In this document: piece by piece, positions 15,188-23,388 of the stretch
Layout: the number at the start of each line of letters is the position of its first letter
Position numbering within the stretch: the first letter of the stretch is position 1
Assembly: GCF_001700435.1 (NCBI RefSeq)
Contig: NZ_LYPC01000027.1
Span: forward strand, 434,380-498,379
DNA from: Paenibacillus pectinilyticus
GTDB lineage: Bacteria > Bacillota > Bacilli > Paenibacillales > NBRC-103111
Length of the DNA stretch: 64,000 nucleotides
Direction of reading: 5' to 3'
Made by a program: the position numbers and the translations under genes
The notes under the pieces: generated by a model
What the model was told of the DNA's origin: nothing
Seen by the model: the letters and a program-made list of their open reading frames with translations, nothing else
The model's database searches: none

Positions 15188-16072
15188 GTGGAATTAAGAC
15201 AATTACAATATTTTGTGAAGGTAGCAAGGAAGCAGCACGTGACGCAAGCGGCCGAAGAGTTGCATGTGGCACAGTCTGCTGTAAGTCGGCAGATCCATAT
15301 GCTCGAGGAAGAGTTAGGTGTGGATTTGTTTGTCCAAAAGGGGCGTAATTTACATTTGACCTCTGTGGGTCATTTGTTCCTAAGCCGTGTGGAAGGAATT
15401 CTGACGGATCTAGAACGCGCGGTAGGAGAAATTCATGAATTTCTCGATCCAGAAGCAGGGGAAATCCGAATTGGCTTCCCGCATAGCTTAGTAATCAATT
15501 TACTTCCAGCTGTGATTGCGGCTTTTAAGAAAAATCACCCAAATGTGAAGTTTAGATTACGTCAAGGAACGTATACATCCTTAATCCGAGATGTCTCCAA
15601 GGGGGAGATTGATCTCGCGTTTATTTCGCCTTTTCCAGAATCTCATGACCATGTATCCGGAGAAATTTTACTTACTGAAGAGTTGTTTGCAATCATCCCT
15701 TCGGATCATATCCTTGCTGACTATACGTCGATTCGACTTGAGCAATTGAAAAATGAACCTTTTGTTATGTTTAGCGAAGAATATACGCTGCGAACAATCG
15801 TGATGGAGGCTTGTCTTAAGGCGGGCTTTGTTCCGAAGATTGAATTTGAGGGCGAAGAGACAGATACCATTCGCGGTCTAGTTGCGGCAGGGATGGGTGT
15901 GAGCTTGCTGCCATCGATGGCCTTATTGGAAAGCGGCAAGATGCAGCCTGTTAAAATTCGTGTGACGGATCCTCAGGTTACCCGAACGGTTGGCTTGATC
16001 TGCCGTAAAGATGTGAAGCTGCCGCTGGTGGCGGAAGTGTTCCGACGTTTTCTTTACGAATATTTTAAATGA
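15188..16072 (+). CDS. LysR family transcriptional regulator, GltC-like
   Basis: A 294-residue LysR-type regulator. Residues 1-60 are the winged helix-turn-helix (MELRQLQYFVKVARKQHVT, AAEELHVAQSAVSRQIHMLEEELG). Residues 90-290 are the effector-binding domain (EIRIGFPHSLVINLLP, VAAGMGVSLLP). Compared from memory with B. subtilis regulators, the sequence is closest in style to GltC. No gltAB is next to it, so the target is unknown; the divergent tpx is the obvious candidate. Start is GTG, following the motif GGGGGATT with reasonable spacing. Confidence 0.9.
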   Translation: MELRQLQYFVKVARKQHVTQAAEELHVAQSAVSRQIHMLEEELGVDLFVQKGRNLHLTSVGHLFLSRVEGILTDLERAVGEIHEFLDPEAGEIRIGFPHSLVINLLPAVIAAFKKNHPNVKFRLRQGTYTSLIRDVSKGEIDLAFISPFPESHDHVSGEILLTEELFAIIPSDHILADYTSIRLEQLKNEPFVMFSEEYTLRTIVMEACLKAGFVPKIEFEGEETDTIRGLVAAGMGVSLLPSMALLESGKMQPVKIRVTDPQVTRTVGLICRKDVKLPLVAEVFRRFLYEYFK

Positions 16073-16085
16073 GATAAAGAATGAG

Positions 16086-16134
16086 AAAAGCTCTTCCTGC
16101 AGGTGCCGCGGCATCTATGCTGGGAAGAGCTTTT
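16086..16134. terminator. Bidirectional terminator between the LysR gene and the YugP gene
   Basis: AAAAGCTCTTCC (16086-16097) pairs with GGAAGAGCTTTT (16123-16134). The long loop holds a second small stem (TGCCGCGGCA). It lies between two convergent genes. Confidence 0.88.
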
Positions 16135-16137
16135 TCG

Positions 16138-16827
16138 TTAATTGTCATTATTGCGGCTATTGGAAATCATAATGTATTTCAGAAGCTCAAGGACAGAGAT
16201 TAATGCAGCGGCTACATAGGTTAAAGCGGCGGCGTTTAATACTTTGGCAACTCCACGCTCTTCTTCATTAGAAATGAAACCCTGTGCAATCATCTCATTG
16301 CGTGCTCTTGAACTTGCATTAAACTCGACGGGCAGTGTCACCAACTGGAATAACACGGCTGCAGCGAAGAAAATGATGCCGAGCGTTAGAAGAAAAGGGA
16401 TCTGTTGAAAGATGAAGCCGGCAATGATCAGGAATGGTGCGACGCCGGAAGCGAAATTAACGGCTGGGAACATTTTGTGCCTTGCGACAAGCATCGGATA
16501 GTGCACTTGATGCTGGATGGCATGCCCCACTTCATGACAAGCAACGGACACGGCTGAGATGGAGCTCTGGTGATAAACGGGCTCAGATAGACGAACGGTT
16601 CGAGAAGTAGGGTCGTAGTGGTCGGTCAGCGTCCCAGGGACGGCTTCAACCGCTACGTTATAGAGGCCATTTGCATCTAACATGCGTCTAGCCGCTTCGG
16701 CGCCTGTCATCCGAGAGTATACCGGTACAGTAGACCACTTGTTGAAAGTGCCTCGCACGCGGAATGAAGCCCACATTGATAAGGCGAATGCAATAATAAT
16801 CAGAATATCCATCGGGTGAAAAAACAT
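16138..16827 (-). CDS. Zinc membrane metalloprotease, YugP family
   Basis: A 229-residue membrane protein with an N-terminal helix (PMDILIIIAFALSMWAS), a zinc-binding motif HEVGHAIQH near residue 105, and two or three further helices (VAPFLIIAGFIF, FLLTLGIIFFAAAVLFQL, and one near the C-terminus). This is the layout of the YugP/Zn_peptidase_2 family of neutral zinc metallopeptidases. Their substrates are not established. The MerR regulator gene 21 bases upstream on the same strand is probably cotranscribed. Confidence 0.9.
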   Translation of the reverse strand: MFFHPMDILIIIAFALSMWASFRVRGTFNKWSTVPVYSRMTGAEAARRMLDANGLYNVAVEAVPGTLTDHYDPTSRTVRLSEPVYHQSSISAVSVACHEVGHAIQHQVHYPMLVARHKMFPAVNFASGVAPFLIIAGFIFQQIPFLLTLGIIFFAAAVLFQLVTLPVEFNASSRARNEMIAQGFISNEEERGVAKVLNAAALTYVAAALISVLELLKYIMISNSRNNDN

Positions 16828-16848
16828 AGGGCACTCCTCCGTAAGTCA

Positions 16849-17289
16849 TTATGAGAACGGATTTTTACCTAGAAGAACTATGAGCGCTTCGATACAAGCT
16901 GCTGTAGGTTGAGTAAGGATGTGGTACAGCTTTTTTAGTTGCTTAGGCTTTAAATGCTGGATATGGGGGCTTAGTTCCTTGGCTTCCTTCATTAACTGTT
17001 CAAGATGAAGCTGTATAGATGTAAGCTTATCTGTCACGGTAACGTCGGAGGACACTTTGCTCCATTGCTGCAAGTTGACTTTGATTTCTTCTAGGCTATA
17101 TTTCTCGTTCTTCATTGATTCAATACGCTTGAGACGATGCAAGGTTTCATCGCTGTATAGTCGATAGTTAGTATCCGATCGTTTCTCGGGTTCGATTAAG
17201 CTCAGCTTGGTGTAGTAATCAATGGTTCGAGGGCTGACGTCGGCAAGCTTCGCGAGTTCACCAATTTTATAAAGCTTCTCATTCCCCAT
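16849..17289 (-). CDS. MerR family transcriptional regulator
   Basis: A 146-residue MerR-type regulator. KLYKIGELAKLADVSPRTIDYY is the N-terminal winged HTH, followed by the RLYSDETLHRLKRIE wing and a helical dimerisation stretch rich in Leu and Lys. There is no clear metal-binding cysteine cluster; one Cys lies near the C-terminus. I use ATG 17289, which has AGAGGTG 9 bases upstream. The open frame extends 53 codons further but has no start signal there. It lies directly upstream of the YugP protease gene on the same strand and divergent from amtB. Confidence 0.88.
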   Translation of the reverse strand: MGNEKLYKIGELAKLADVSPRTIDYYTKLSLIEPEKRSDTNYRLYSDETLHRLKRIESMKNEKYSLEEIKVNLQQWSKVSSDVTVTDKLTSIQLHLEQLMKEAKELSPHIQHLKPKQLKKLYHILTQPTAACIEALIVLLGKNPFS

Positions 17290-17342
17290 GCTAAATTCAC
17301 CTCTACTCCAATGGTTTGAATTTCTTTCTTCTATATATACAC

Positions 17343-17372
17343 ATGATAACTGATTACAAACCGTACAGTCAA
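17343..17372 (-). promoter_or_regulatory. Promoter of the merR-yugP unit
   Basis: Minus-strand TTGACT (17367-17372) and TATCAT (17343-17348) are 18 bases apart, about 55 bases upstream of the MerR start. Confidence 0.55.
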
Positions 17373-17511
17373 ACGTGACGCTTCGAAAAGCTGACATTGG
17401 ATAAAGGTGTAAATTCGATGTTTTTGCTCTTACTATGAGGTGAAACACGAATTATGCCTGTTTCATGTCAGGTTATTTTTCGCGTTTTTCAATTATTTAA
17501 CGAAAATCCTA

Positions 17512-17540
17512 TTGTCAAACCCAAATATCCTGTATATAAT
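17512..17540 (+). promoter_or_regulatory. SigA-type promoter of amtB
   Basis: TTGTCA (17512-17517) and TATAAT (17535-17540) are spaced by 17 bases. Transcription would start near 17547. Confidence 0.8.
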
Positions 17541-17561
17541 GACATTAAGAGTTTCATTACA

Positions 17562-17578
17562 TGTTACTTAATCTAACA
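17562..17578 (+). promoter_or_regulatory. GlnR/TnrA operator in the amtB leader
   Basis: TGTTACTTAATCTAACA fits the GlnR/TnrA consensus TGTNA-N7-TNACA exactly. It begins about 15 bases downstream of the predicted transcription start, a position that would block RNA polymerase. This suggests repression by GlnR when nitrogen is plentiful rather than TnrA activation, which in B. subtilis acts from upstream of -35. Confidence 0.82.
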
Positions 17579-17595
17579 TTAAAGGAAGTGGTCGT

Positions 17596-18981
17596 ATGGT
17601 TAAGAAATTGTTGTTAGCTTTCGGCGTTATGTCATTACTGTTCCCTACTCTCGCATTTGCAGCAGATGATGCGACAGCACCGCAACTTCAAAGTGCAATT
17701 GACGCAGTATGGGTTATGTTGGCAGCAATCTTAGTCATCTTCATGCAAGCTGGTTTTGCACTTTTAGAAGCGGGGTCAACTAGAATGAAAAATGCCGGTC
17801 ACGTAGCCGGTAAAACGATTTTAACTTTCGGATTATGCGCGATTGCTTTCTGGGCTGTAGGTTTCGGATTTGCCTTCGGTGATGGTAATGCCTTCTTCGG
17901 AGAAACGGGTTTCTTCGTAACAGGTCTTGAAGATCAAGCTAGTGCGGCATTTGGATCACTTTCCTTCTCTGATGTTCCAATCGGTATTAAATTCTTATTC
18001 CAACTCGCTTTCGCTGGTGTATCCCTTGCTATCGCTTGGGGCGGTTTTGCAGAAAGAGCGAAGCTTCCGGTATACTTCATCTTCGGAATTTTGTTCACAG
18101 TTGTTATCTATCCAATCGTAGCGCACTGGGTATGGGGCGGCGGCTGGTTGAGCAAATTGGGCATGCAAGATTTCGCGGGTTCAACCGTAGTTCATTTACA
18201 AGGTGCTACAGCGGCATTGGTGGCAACCATCTTGCTTAAACCACGTATAGGCAAATATAATAAAGATAAAACGCCAAACTTGATTCCAGGTCACAACCAA
18301 GTATTATCCGTCCTCGGTGTTATCATCCTTTGGATCGGTTGGTTCGGCTTCAACCCAGGTAGTACACTAAGTGCAATGGGTGATGGGTTCTTCGGCTATA
18401 TCGCATTAACAACGAATATGGCTGCTGCGGCAGGTGCTGTAGCTGCGTTAATTATCTCTTGGATGTATTTTGGTAAAGCAGATATTCCTAGCATGTTGAA
18501 TGGTGTTCTGGCTGCGCTTGTTGCCATCACTGCAGCATGTGCCTTCGTAGATGCATGGGCTGCAATTGTTATCGGTGCTGTTGCTGGTATCGTGACATTC
18601 TTCACAGCACAATGGTTCGAAAGAGCTGGAATCGACGATCCAATCTATGCTTTCTCAGTACATGGTATCGCTGGTATCTGGGGTACGCTTTCCACTGGTT
18701 TATTCGCAACACCTGAGCTTTCCGCTAAGGTTGGTGTCGGTGGTGCAGGTTTATTCTACGGCGGTGGCTTCCACCAATTAGGTGTTCAAGCGCTGGGTGT
18801 ATTCGGAGCTCTAGCTTTCGTACTTGTTCTTTCCTTCATTATTCTTGGCATCATGAAAGCAACAATCGGTCTTCGTGTAACGGAAGAAGAAGAAATCATT
18901 GGTCTGGATCTATCTGAGCACGGTTCATATGGATACCCAGAACAAATGAAAAAAGCAGCTCAAAACGGCGTGTCCGTTTAA
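17596..18981 (+). CDS. amtB: Ammonium transporter
   Basis: A 461-residue Amt/MEP/Rh channel-type ammonium importer. Residues 1-23 are a signal peptide (ends LAFAADD), followed by about eleven helices. The pore histidine pair is in VVHLQGATAALVATI near residue 200 and in SVHGIAGIWGTL near residue 355, and QAGFALLEAGSTRMKNA is the classic family signature. AAAGGAAGTGG precedes ATG. It is the first gene of a unit with a GlnD-like nucleotidyltransferase and an exonuclease. The usual partner, a PII protein gene (glnK), is absent. Confidence 0.97.
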   Translation: MVKKLLLAFGVMSLLFPTLAFAADDATAPQLQSAIDAVWVMLAAILVIFMQAGFALLEAGSTRMKNAGHVAGKTILTFGLCAIAFWAVGFGFAFGDGNAFFGETGFFVTGLEDQASAAFGSLSFSDVPIGIKFLFQLAFAGVSLAIAWGGFAERAKLPVYFIFGILFTVVIYPIVAHWVWGGGWLSKLGMQDFAGSTVVHLQGATAALVATILLKPRIGKYNKDKTPNLIPGHNQVLSVLGVIILWIGWFGFNPGSTLSAMGDGFFGYIALTTNMAAAAGAVAALIISWMYFGKADIPSMLNGVLAALVAITAACAFVDAWAAIVIGAVAGIVTFFTAQWFERAGIDDPIYAFSVHGIAGIWGTLSTGLFATPELSAKVGVGGAGLFYGGGFHQLGVQALGVFGALAFVLVLSFIILGIMKATIGLRVTEEEEIIGLDLSEHGSYGYPEQMKKAAQNGVSV

Positions 18982-19020
18982 CAACACATATTCTTTCTAC
19001 TAGAGCAAAGGGGATGCAAC

Positions 19021-20103
19021 ATGAATCATCTCTCAATGGAACGGATCCTGGAACGCATTGAACAATCGGAGCAATTCGATGAGATGCGAATTACCAGAGA
19101 TCAGGTGCATGAGATGTTTCGGGAGCATCTCCTTTTTTCCTATACACCCGAAATTGGTCAACTGATCAATCAAGTGCATGATGCGCTGATTCAGAGAACG
19201 GTCTTACTAGCCGAACAGTTACTTGAGGATGAGGGATATGGTAAGCCGCCGGTTGCTTATGCTTTTGTTTTACTAGGCAGTGGTGGGAGAAGGGAACAGA
19301 CCCTTTGGAGTGATCAGGATAATGGACTTATTTATGAAGAGAGCGAAAGTCATACGCAAGAGCAATTAGATGCTTATTTTGATAGGTTGGCATCGTATAT
19401 TCTTCGTGGTTTGGATATTCTTGGTTATCCGCCTTGTGAAGGGAATGTAATTTCGAGTAACCCGCAGTGGCGTAAATCATTGACCAGTTATACGGACATG
19501 ATGATGGGTTGGTTTTTGGAACCAGATTGGGAAAATGTACGGTATCTCCTCATCATGGCGGATATGCGTTGTATGTACGGTTCTAATGAGTTAGTCATAA
19601 AGCTGAAGCAAGCGTTCCTGGCATATGTACATGAGAATCCATCGGTATTGAAGTACTTGTTATCGAATACGCTGCATCACAAAATATCGTTAGGGATATT
19701 TGGACATCTCATTACGGAACGCTACGGTGAAGATGCCGGTGGAGTAGATATCAAATATGGTGCGTATATTCCGATTGTGAATGGGATTCGGCTATTAGCT
19801 ATTCAAGCAGGTATTCAAGCCACTTCAACGGTGGAGCGTATCCAGCAGCTACGAATGAATGCTGTAGTATCAGAGCAGTTAGCAGCGGATTGGGAATGGT
19901 CATTTGCTGTTGCGTTAAGATTAAGGGACATGACACCCTTCCAACTGGAAGATGAGAAATATACGACGAGAGGGAAGTTGACTGCTGAGCAATTGACCAA
20001 GGAAACGCGCGCGGCTCTTAAACAATGTTTGCGTACGGGAATGGAATTGCAAAAGTATGTGAGCAAATCCATAGAATCACACATAGAGAGAGAAAAAGGT
20101 TAG
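19021..20103 (+). CDS. GlnD-like nucleotidyltransferase (DUF294 family)
   Basis: A 360-residue cytosolic protein of the DUF294 putative nucleotidyltransferase group, related to the catalytic part of GlnD. The active-site motif GSGGRREQTLWSDQDNG is near residue 86, with the G-S and D-x-D that coordinate nucleotide and metal. The C-terminal half (FGHLITERYG, VDIKYGAYIPIVNGIRLLAI) matches the DUF294 C-terminal domain. The CBS and cyclic-nucleotide domains found in larger relatives are missing. It begins 39 bases after amtB and is followed by a DnaQ-like exonuclease. Its substrate is unknown; nucleotidylation of a regulatory protein is one possibility. Confidence 0.85.
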   Translation: MNHLSMERILERIEQSEQFDEMRITRDQVHEMFREHLLFSYTPEIGQLINQVHDALIQRTVLLAEQLLEDEGYGKPPVAYAFVLLGSGGRREQTLWSDQDNGLIYEESESHTQEQLDAYFDRLASYILRGLDILGYPPCEGNVISSNPQWRKSLTSYTDMMMGWFLEPDWENVRYLLIMADMRCMYGSNELVIKLKQAFLAYVHENPSVLKYLLSNTLHHKISLGIFGHLITERYGEDAGGVDIKYGAYIPIVNGIRLLAIQAGIQATSTVERIQQLRMNAVVSEQLAADWEWSFAVALRLRDMTPFQLEDEKYTTRGKLTAEQLTKETRAALKQCLRTGMELQKYVSKSIESHIEREKG

Positions 20104-20154
20104 CACGATCGGAATCGGAAAACATGTTTTATGTTGTAGGGAGAGGTGACTCGA

Positions 20155-20889
20155 ATGAAAGATATGCGTCCTGCAGGCCGAATGTGGCATTTATACAAAA
20201 TGGGCGGTTTGACGCCAGCCCTTACTTCCATGTTTGATGCGCAGAGTGCGCAGCAAATGGCGTTTATTCGGTCGATGTTGAAGGAGCAGCGGAAGGATTC
20301 CTTATTTGAAATTCCCCTTCACTCGATGGAAATCGTTGTGTTTGATCTTGAAACGACAGGCTTCTCTCCTTATAACGGTGATGAAATTATTTCGTTCGGT
20401 GCTGTTTCCGTTATTGGCGGTGAAGTACAGACTCAGGATACTTTCTATAAAATGGTAAATCCAAAACGGAAAATTCCTGATGAAATTGTGAAGCTAACGG
20501 GCATTACGAATGAAATGGTGGGTGAAGCGCCAGATCTAATTAATGTGCTCAGTGATTTCTTGGAATTCGTTCAGCAGAAAATTCTCGTTGCACATGCCAT
20601 TGGACATGATAAGAACTTTTTGAACTCAGCTTTGTGGCGGACGTCGAAAGTTAGCTTATCGCATCGTGTGTTAGATATTATGATGATTGCCAAGTGGCTG
20701 ATGCCCAAACGGAAAAACTTAAGCTTGGACTCTTTGCTGCATGCCTATGATATACCTGTTACGGTACGTCATCATGCTTTAGAAGATGCGATGATGACGG
20801 CGCTGTTATGGTCTCGATTCATGGAAGAAATTAGAGCAAGAGATGTAGATACACTGGGTGATTTATATGCGCTGCTAAGCCATCATTGA
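20155..20889 (+). CDS. DnaQ-like 3'-5' exonuclease
   Basis: A 244-residue DEDDh exonuclease. ExoI motif VVFDLETTGFSP is near residue 62, ExoII (VAHAIGHDKNFLN) near residue 147, and ExoIII (HHALEDAMMTALLW) near residue 205, giving all four acidic residues and the His. It lacks polymerase-binding extensions, so it is probably a stand-alone nuclease for RNA or DNA ends rather than a polymerase III subunit. ATG 20155 is preferred because GGGAGAGG lies 8 bases upstream; GTG 20146 is inside that site. Its last 7 bases overlap the end of the convergent JAMM gene. Confidence 0.88.
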   Translation: MKDMRPAGRMWHLYKMGGLTPALTSMFDAQSAQQMAFIRSMLKEQRKDSLFEIPLHSMEIVVFDLETTGFSPYNGDEIISFGAVSVIGGEVQTQDTFYKMVNPKRKIPDEIVKLTGITNEMVGEAPDLINVLSDFLEFVQQKILVAHAIGHDKNFLNSALWRTSKVSLSHRVLDIMMIAKWLMPKRKNLSLDSLLHAYDIPVTVRHHALEDAMMTALLWSRFMEEIRARDVDTLGDLYALLSHH

Positions 20890-21326
20890 CCGATGACAAA
20901 CGAAAGTTTGTGATAAGTGGTCGTGGTGGTTTTTTTTAGTTGATAGACTTGAAGATCTGGCTTATCAGGCTGCTGTAACGACAGGATCCAGTGGGTTGGA
21001 ACTGTATGCCAAAGTGTTCGGAGATCTTCAGCAGAAGGGATCGGGGCTGCGGTTGGATGCGAATGGAAAATACCCATGATGGGATGGGAGGTTTGGGATA
21101 AATAAGGAAGCATATCAATGGGATTAATGAGGAATTGGTGGGTGGGATCCTTAGCGTGATTGCGAAAAGGAATAAAGTTAGTTGCACGAAGAATTTCCTT
21201 ATAGGTGTGCTTCTCGTGGGTTGGATCGGATTCTCCGAGGAGGATGCCGCATGCTTCATAAGGGAGCATACGCGTGCTGTACGAGAGTATTTCGTCGTAT
21301 AGACGTTGATTCAGATGTACAATCAC
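20883..21326 (-). CDS. JAMM/MPN+ family metalloprotease
   Basis: A 147-residue single-domain JAMM protease. The complete zinc motif HSHPTAAPIPSAED (H-x-H-x7-S-x2-D) lies near residue 87, and the catalytic Glu is in YEACGILLGE near residue 24. Bacterial members cleave C-terminal extensions of ubiquitin-like sulfur carriers or related isopeptide bonds. No carrier gene lies nearby, so the substrate is unknown. It is convergent with the exonuclease gene and overlaps it by 7 bases. Confidence 0.85.
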   Translation of the reverse strand: MIVHLNQRLYDEILSYSTRMLPYEACGILLGESDPTHEKHTYKEILRATNFIPFRNHAKDPTHQFLINPIDMLPYLSQTSHPIMGIFHSHPTAAPIPSAEDLRTLWHTVPTHWILSLQQPDKPDLQVYQLKKTTTTTYHKLSFVIGQ

Positions 21327-21369
21327 GCGGCGCTCACCCCTTTTTAAAGCATAGAATGAGGTTAGTATA

Positions 21370-22671
21370 TCATGTTTGCTGTTTCAATTCTGCCTTTGGC
21401 TTAATGAAGAAGAACACCAAAACAAGCATGAGCAGGGATAAGGAAGCTACGGAAATGAAGAGCGTTTTATGCGAAATACTCATAAGCCATCCGAATAAAG
21501 GAGGACCGAAAGCGACGCCTATGAAGCGTAAGCTGTTATAAAGAGAAGTTATCATCCCGCGCTGCTCACGCTCAACCGATCCGGTTATGAGTGTATTTAG
21601 GCATGGGAGAAGAAGGCCAGTTCCGACACCGCTAATGGATAAAAGTCCAATGAAGACATAGAGGTTACCGTTTAAGAAGGTAGCTAACGTGAGTGAGACA
21701 ATCATCAATATGAGACCGATGTTCATCAGCCAGCGCATAAGCGTGCCATTTTGTTTGATTTTTGCCCCTGTGGTATAGGAGGTAATGACGAGGCACAGCA
21801 AGGGGATGGCTAGGATGAGCCCTTTGCGCACACCTTCGATGTTATACGGTTTTTCTTCTAAGATTTGCGAGAGATAGAATAGCACGCCGAACAAGATGAA
21901 TAATGTGATGGAGCCGGCGAAAAATGCGGGTACCAGCCAGTGTCCTTTGCTTTTTAGGATGGTTTTGATTTGTTGTAAATATTGCTTGAGCGGTTCCGCT
22001 TCTTTCTCTTTGGCTGGTTCTTTGATCATGAAAATAACAGCTAACAGTGCTAGTAAACAGAAGACGGGGAACGCGAAAAAGGGGGCGAACCACGTCATTA
22101 ATGCAAGCAGGGAGCCTAATATGGGGCTTACGACTTTCCCAATGCCATTGGAAGCTTCGATGAGACCGAGGGCTTTGCTTGCTTTGGGGCCTTTATAAAT
22201 GTCGCCGACTAAAGCCATGGCAATAGGGGCTGTTCCTGCCGCGCCAAGACCTTGGATAGCTCGAGCGGCTATAAGTATCGGGTACGAGCTCCAGACGGCT
22301 CCAAGCCCTGCTAGAACGCCTGCGGCGCCATACACGATAAGGGAAGGGATGATCACCGCTTTACGTGTGAAACGATCGGATAAATAACCGGAAACCGGAA
22401 TGATAATGCCTGCTGTAAGTGAAAAAAGCGTGATCACAAGCGAGCTCTGGAACCTCGAAATGTTCAATTTATCCTGCATAACCGGGAGGATAGGGACGAG
22501 CATGGAGTTACCAAGCACTAGGACTAATGGAATCGTGGCAAGTGCGATATATTGCCAGATGCTGGCTTGTCCCCCAGACTTCGATTCTTTTTTTGTGGAA
22601 CCCTCTTCGTGTTCGTCGAACGACATCTTATTACGGGGGGATTTCCCTTTTTTGAGGACGGCCTCTTTCAT
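21370..22671 (-). CDS. MFS transporter, multidrug-efflux type
   Basis: A 433-residue major facilitator with about 12 membrane helices after a charged N-terminal extension of around 38 residues. Motif A appears as GYLSDRFTRKA after helix 2, and a motif-C-like GLGAAGTAPIAMALVGD lies in helix 5. These are typical of drug:proton antiporters of the 12- or 14-helix groups. ATG 22671 is preferred since AAAGG lies 10 bases upstream within the longer frame. The exported compound cannot be told from the sequence. Confidence 0.88.
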   Translation of the reverse strand: MKEAVLKKGKSPRNKMSFDEHEEGSTKKESKSGGQASIWQYIALATIPLVLVLGNSMLVPILPVMQDKLNISRFQSSLVITLFSLTAGIIIPVSGYLSDRFTRKAVIIPSLIVYGAAGVLAGLGAVWSSYPILIAARAIQGLGAAGTAPIAMALVGDIYKGPKASKALGLIEASNGIGKVVSPILGSLLALMTWFAPFFAFPVFCLLALLAVIFMIKEPAKEKEAEPLKQYLQQIKTILKSKGHWLVPAFFAGSITLFILFGVLFYLSQILEEKPYNIEGVRKGLILAIPLLCLVITSYTTGAKIKQNGTLMRWLMNIGLILMIVSLTLATFLNGNLYVFIGLLSISGVGTGLLLPCLNTLITGSVEREQRGMITSLYNSLRFIGVAFGPPLFGWLMSISHKTLFISVASLSLLMLVLVFFFIKPKAELKQQT

Positions 22672-22801
22672 CAGAACAATTCCTTTCATCGCAAAGATTA
22701 GGTTTACTTTATCCCCATTTGGACGAAAGCATACTTAGGTATGGTGATGTTGGAATTTTCGGCAGATTGGAGATAATATAGAGGGAGTGGAGGTTGATGA
22801 T

Positions 22802-23335
22802 GTGAAGAAGAATCTCATCGTGATCGCTTTCGTCGTCTTATTGGCGGGCTTTGCGATTTATCAAAATGTACGACATGAAAATAAACAAACCTTGATGCCG
22901 ACGGAAGAAGCGGCCAAAGTGAATTTCTTAGCGCCTTCTTTTACCTTACAAGGATTGGATGGCAAGGAATACACGGTGGGCGGGCCTCATGACAAACCGA
23001 TGTTTGTGAATTTCTGGGCCTCCTGGTGTGGGCCGTGTGAAGAAGAAGCGCCTGATCTTGTTAATTTGTATAACAAATATCAAGGGAAGTTCGATCTTTA
23101 CGCGGTGAATGTGACGCCAGGGGATAAAATGGATAATATCAAAAAATTCGTTGAGACATACCATTATCCTTTCCCGGTATTGTTGGATAAACAGGGAACG
23201 AATGCAGACAATTATAATGTAATTGCCATCCCGACAAGCTTTCTTATTGATAAAAATGGTGTTATACGCGAAATCATTCACGTGCTTTCGCCGAAAGACC
23301 TCGACAAGAAGATGGCGAGTCTGCTGAAGGAATAA
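22802..23335 (+). CDS. Membrane-anchored thiol-disulfide oxidoreductase, ResA/TlpA-like
   Basis: A 177-residue protein with an N-terminal membrane anchor (LIVIAFVVLLAGFAIY) and an extracytoplasmic thioredoxin fold. The active site is WASWCGPCEEEAP near residue 72, with the cis-Pro segment IPTSFLIDKNG. ResA-type proteins reduce disulfides outside the membrane, for example in apocytochrome c maturation. No resBC genes follow, so its partner is unknown. Start GTG 22802 is chosen because GGAGG lies 8 bases upstream. A TTGGAA/GATAAT pair 16 apart (22750-22777) is a likely promoter. Confidence 0.9.
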   Translation: MKKNLIVIAFVVLLAGFAIYQNVRHENKQTLMPTEEAAKVNFLAPSFTLQGLDGKEYTVGGPHDKPMFVNFWASWCGPCEEEAPDLVNLYNKYQGKFDLYAVNVTPGDKMDNIKKFVETYHYPFPVLLDKQGTNADNYNVIAIPTSFLIDKNGVIREIIHVLSPKDLDKKMASLLKE

Positions 23336-23379
23336 AAAAGCTGTAGGAGAGCCTCGCGGCATTCTCTTACAGCTTTTTT
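23334..23379. terminator. Bidirectional terminator between the ResA-like gene and cimA
   Basis: AAAAAAGCTGTAGGAGA pairs with TCTCTTACAGCTTTTTT between convergent genes. Confidence 0.92.
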
Positions 23380-23388
23380 GTGATTATT

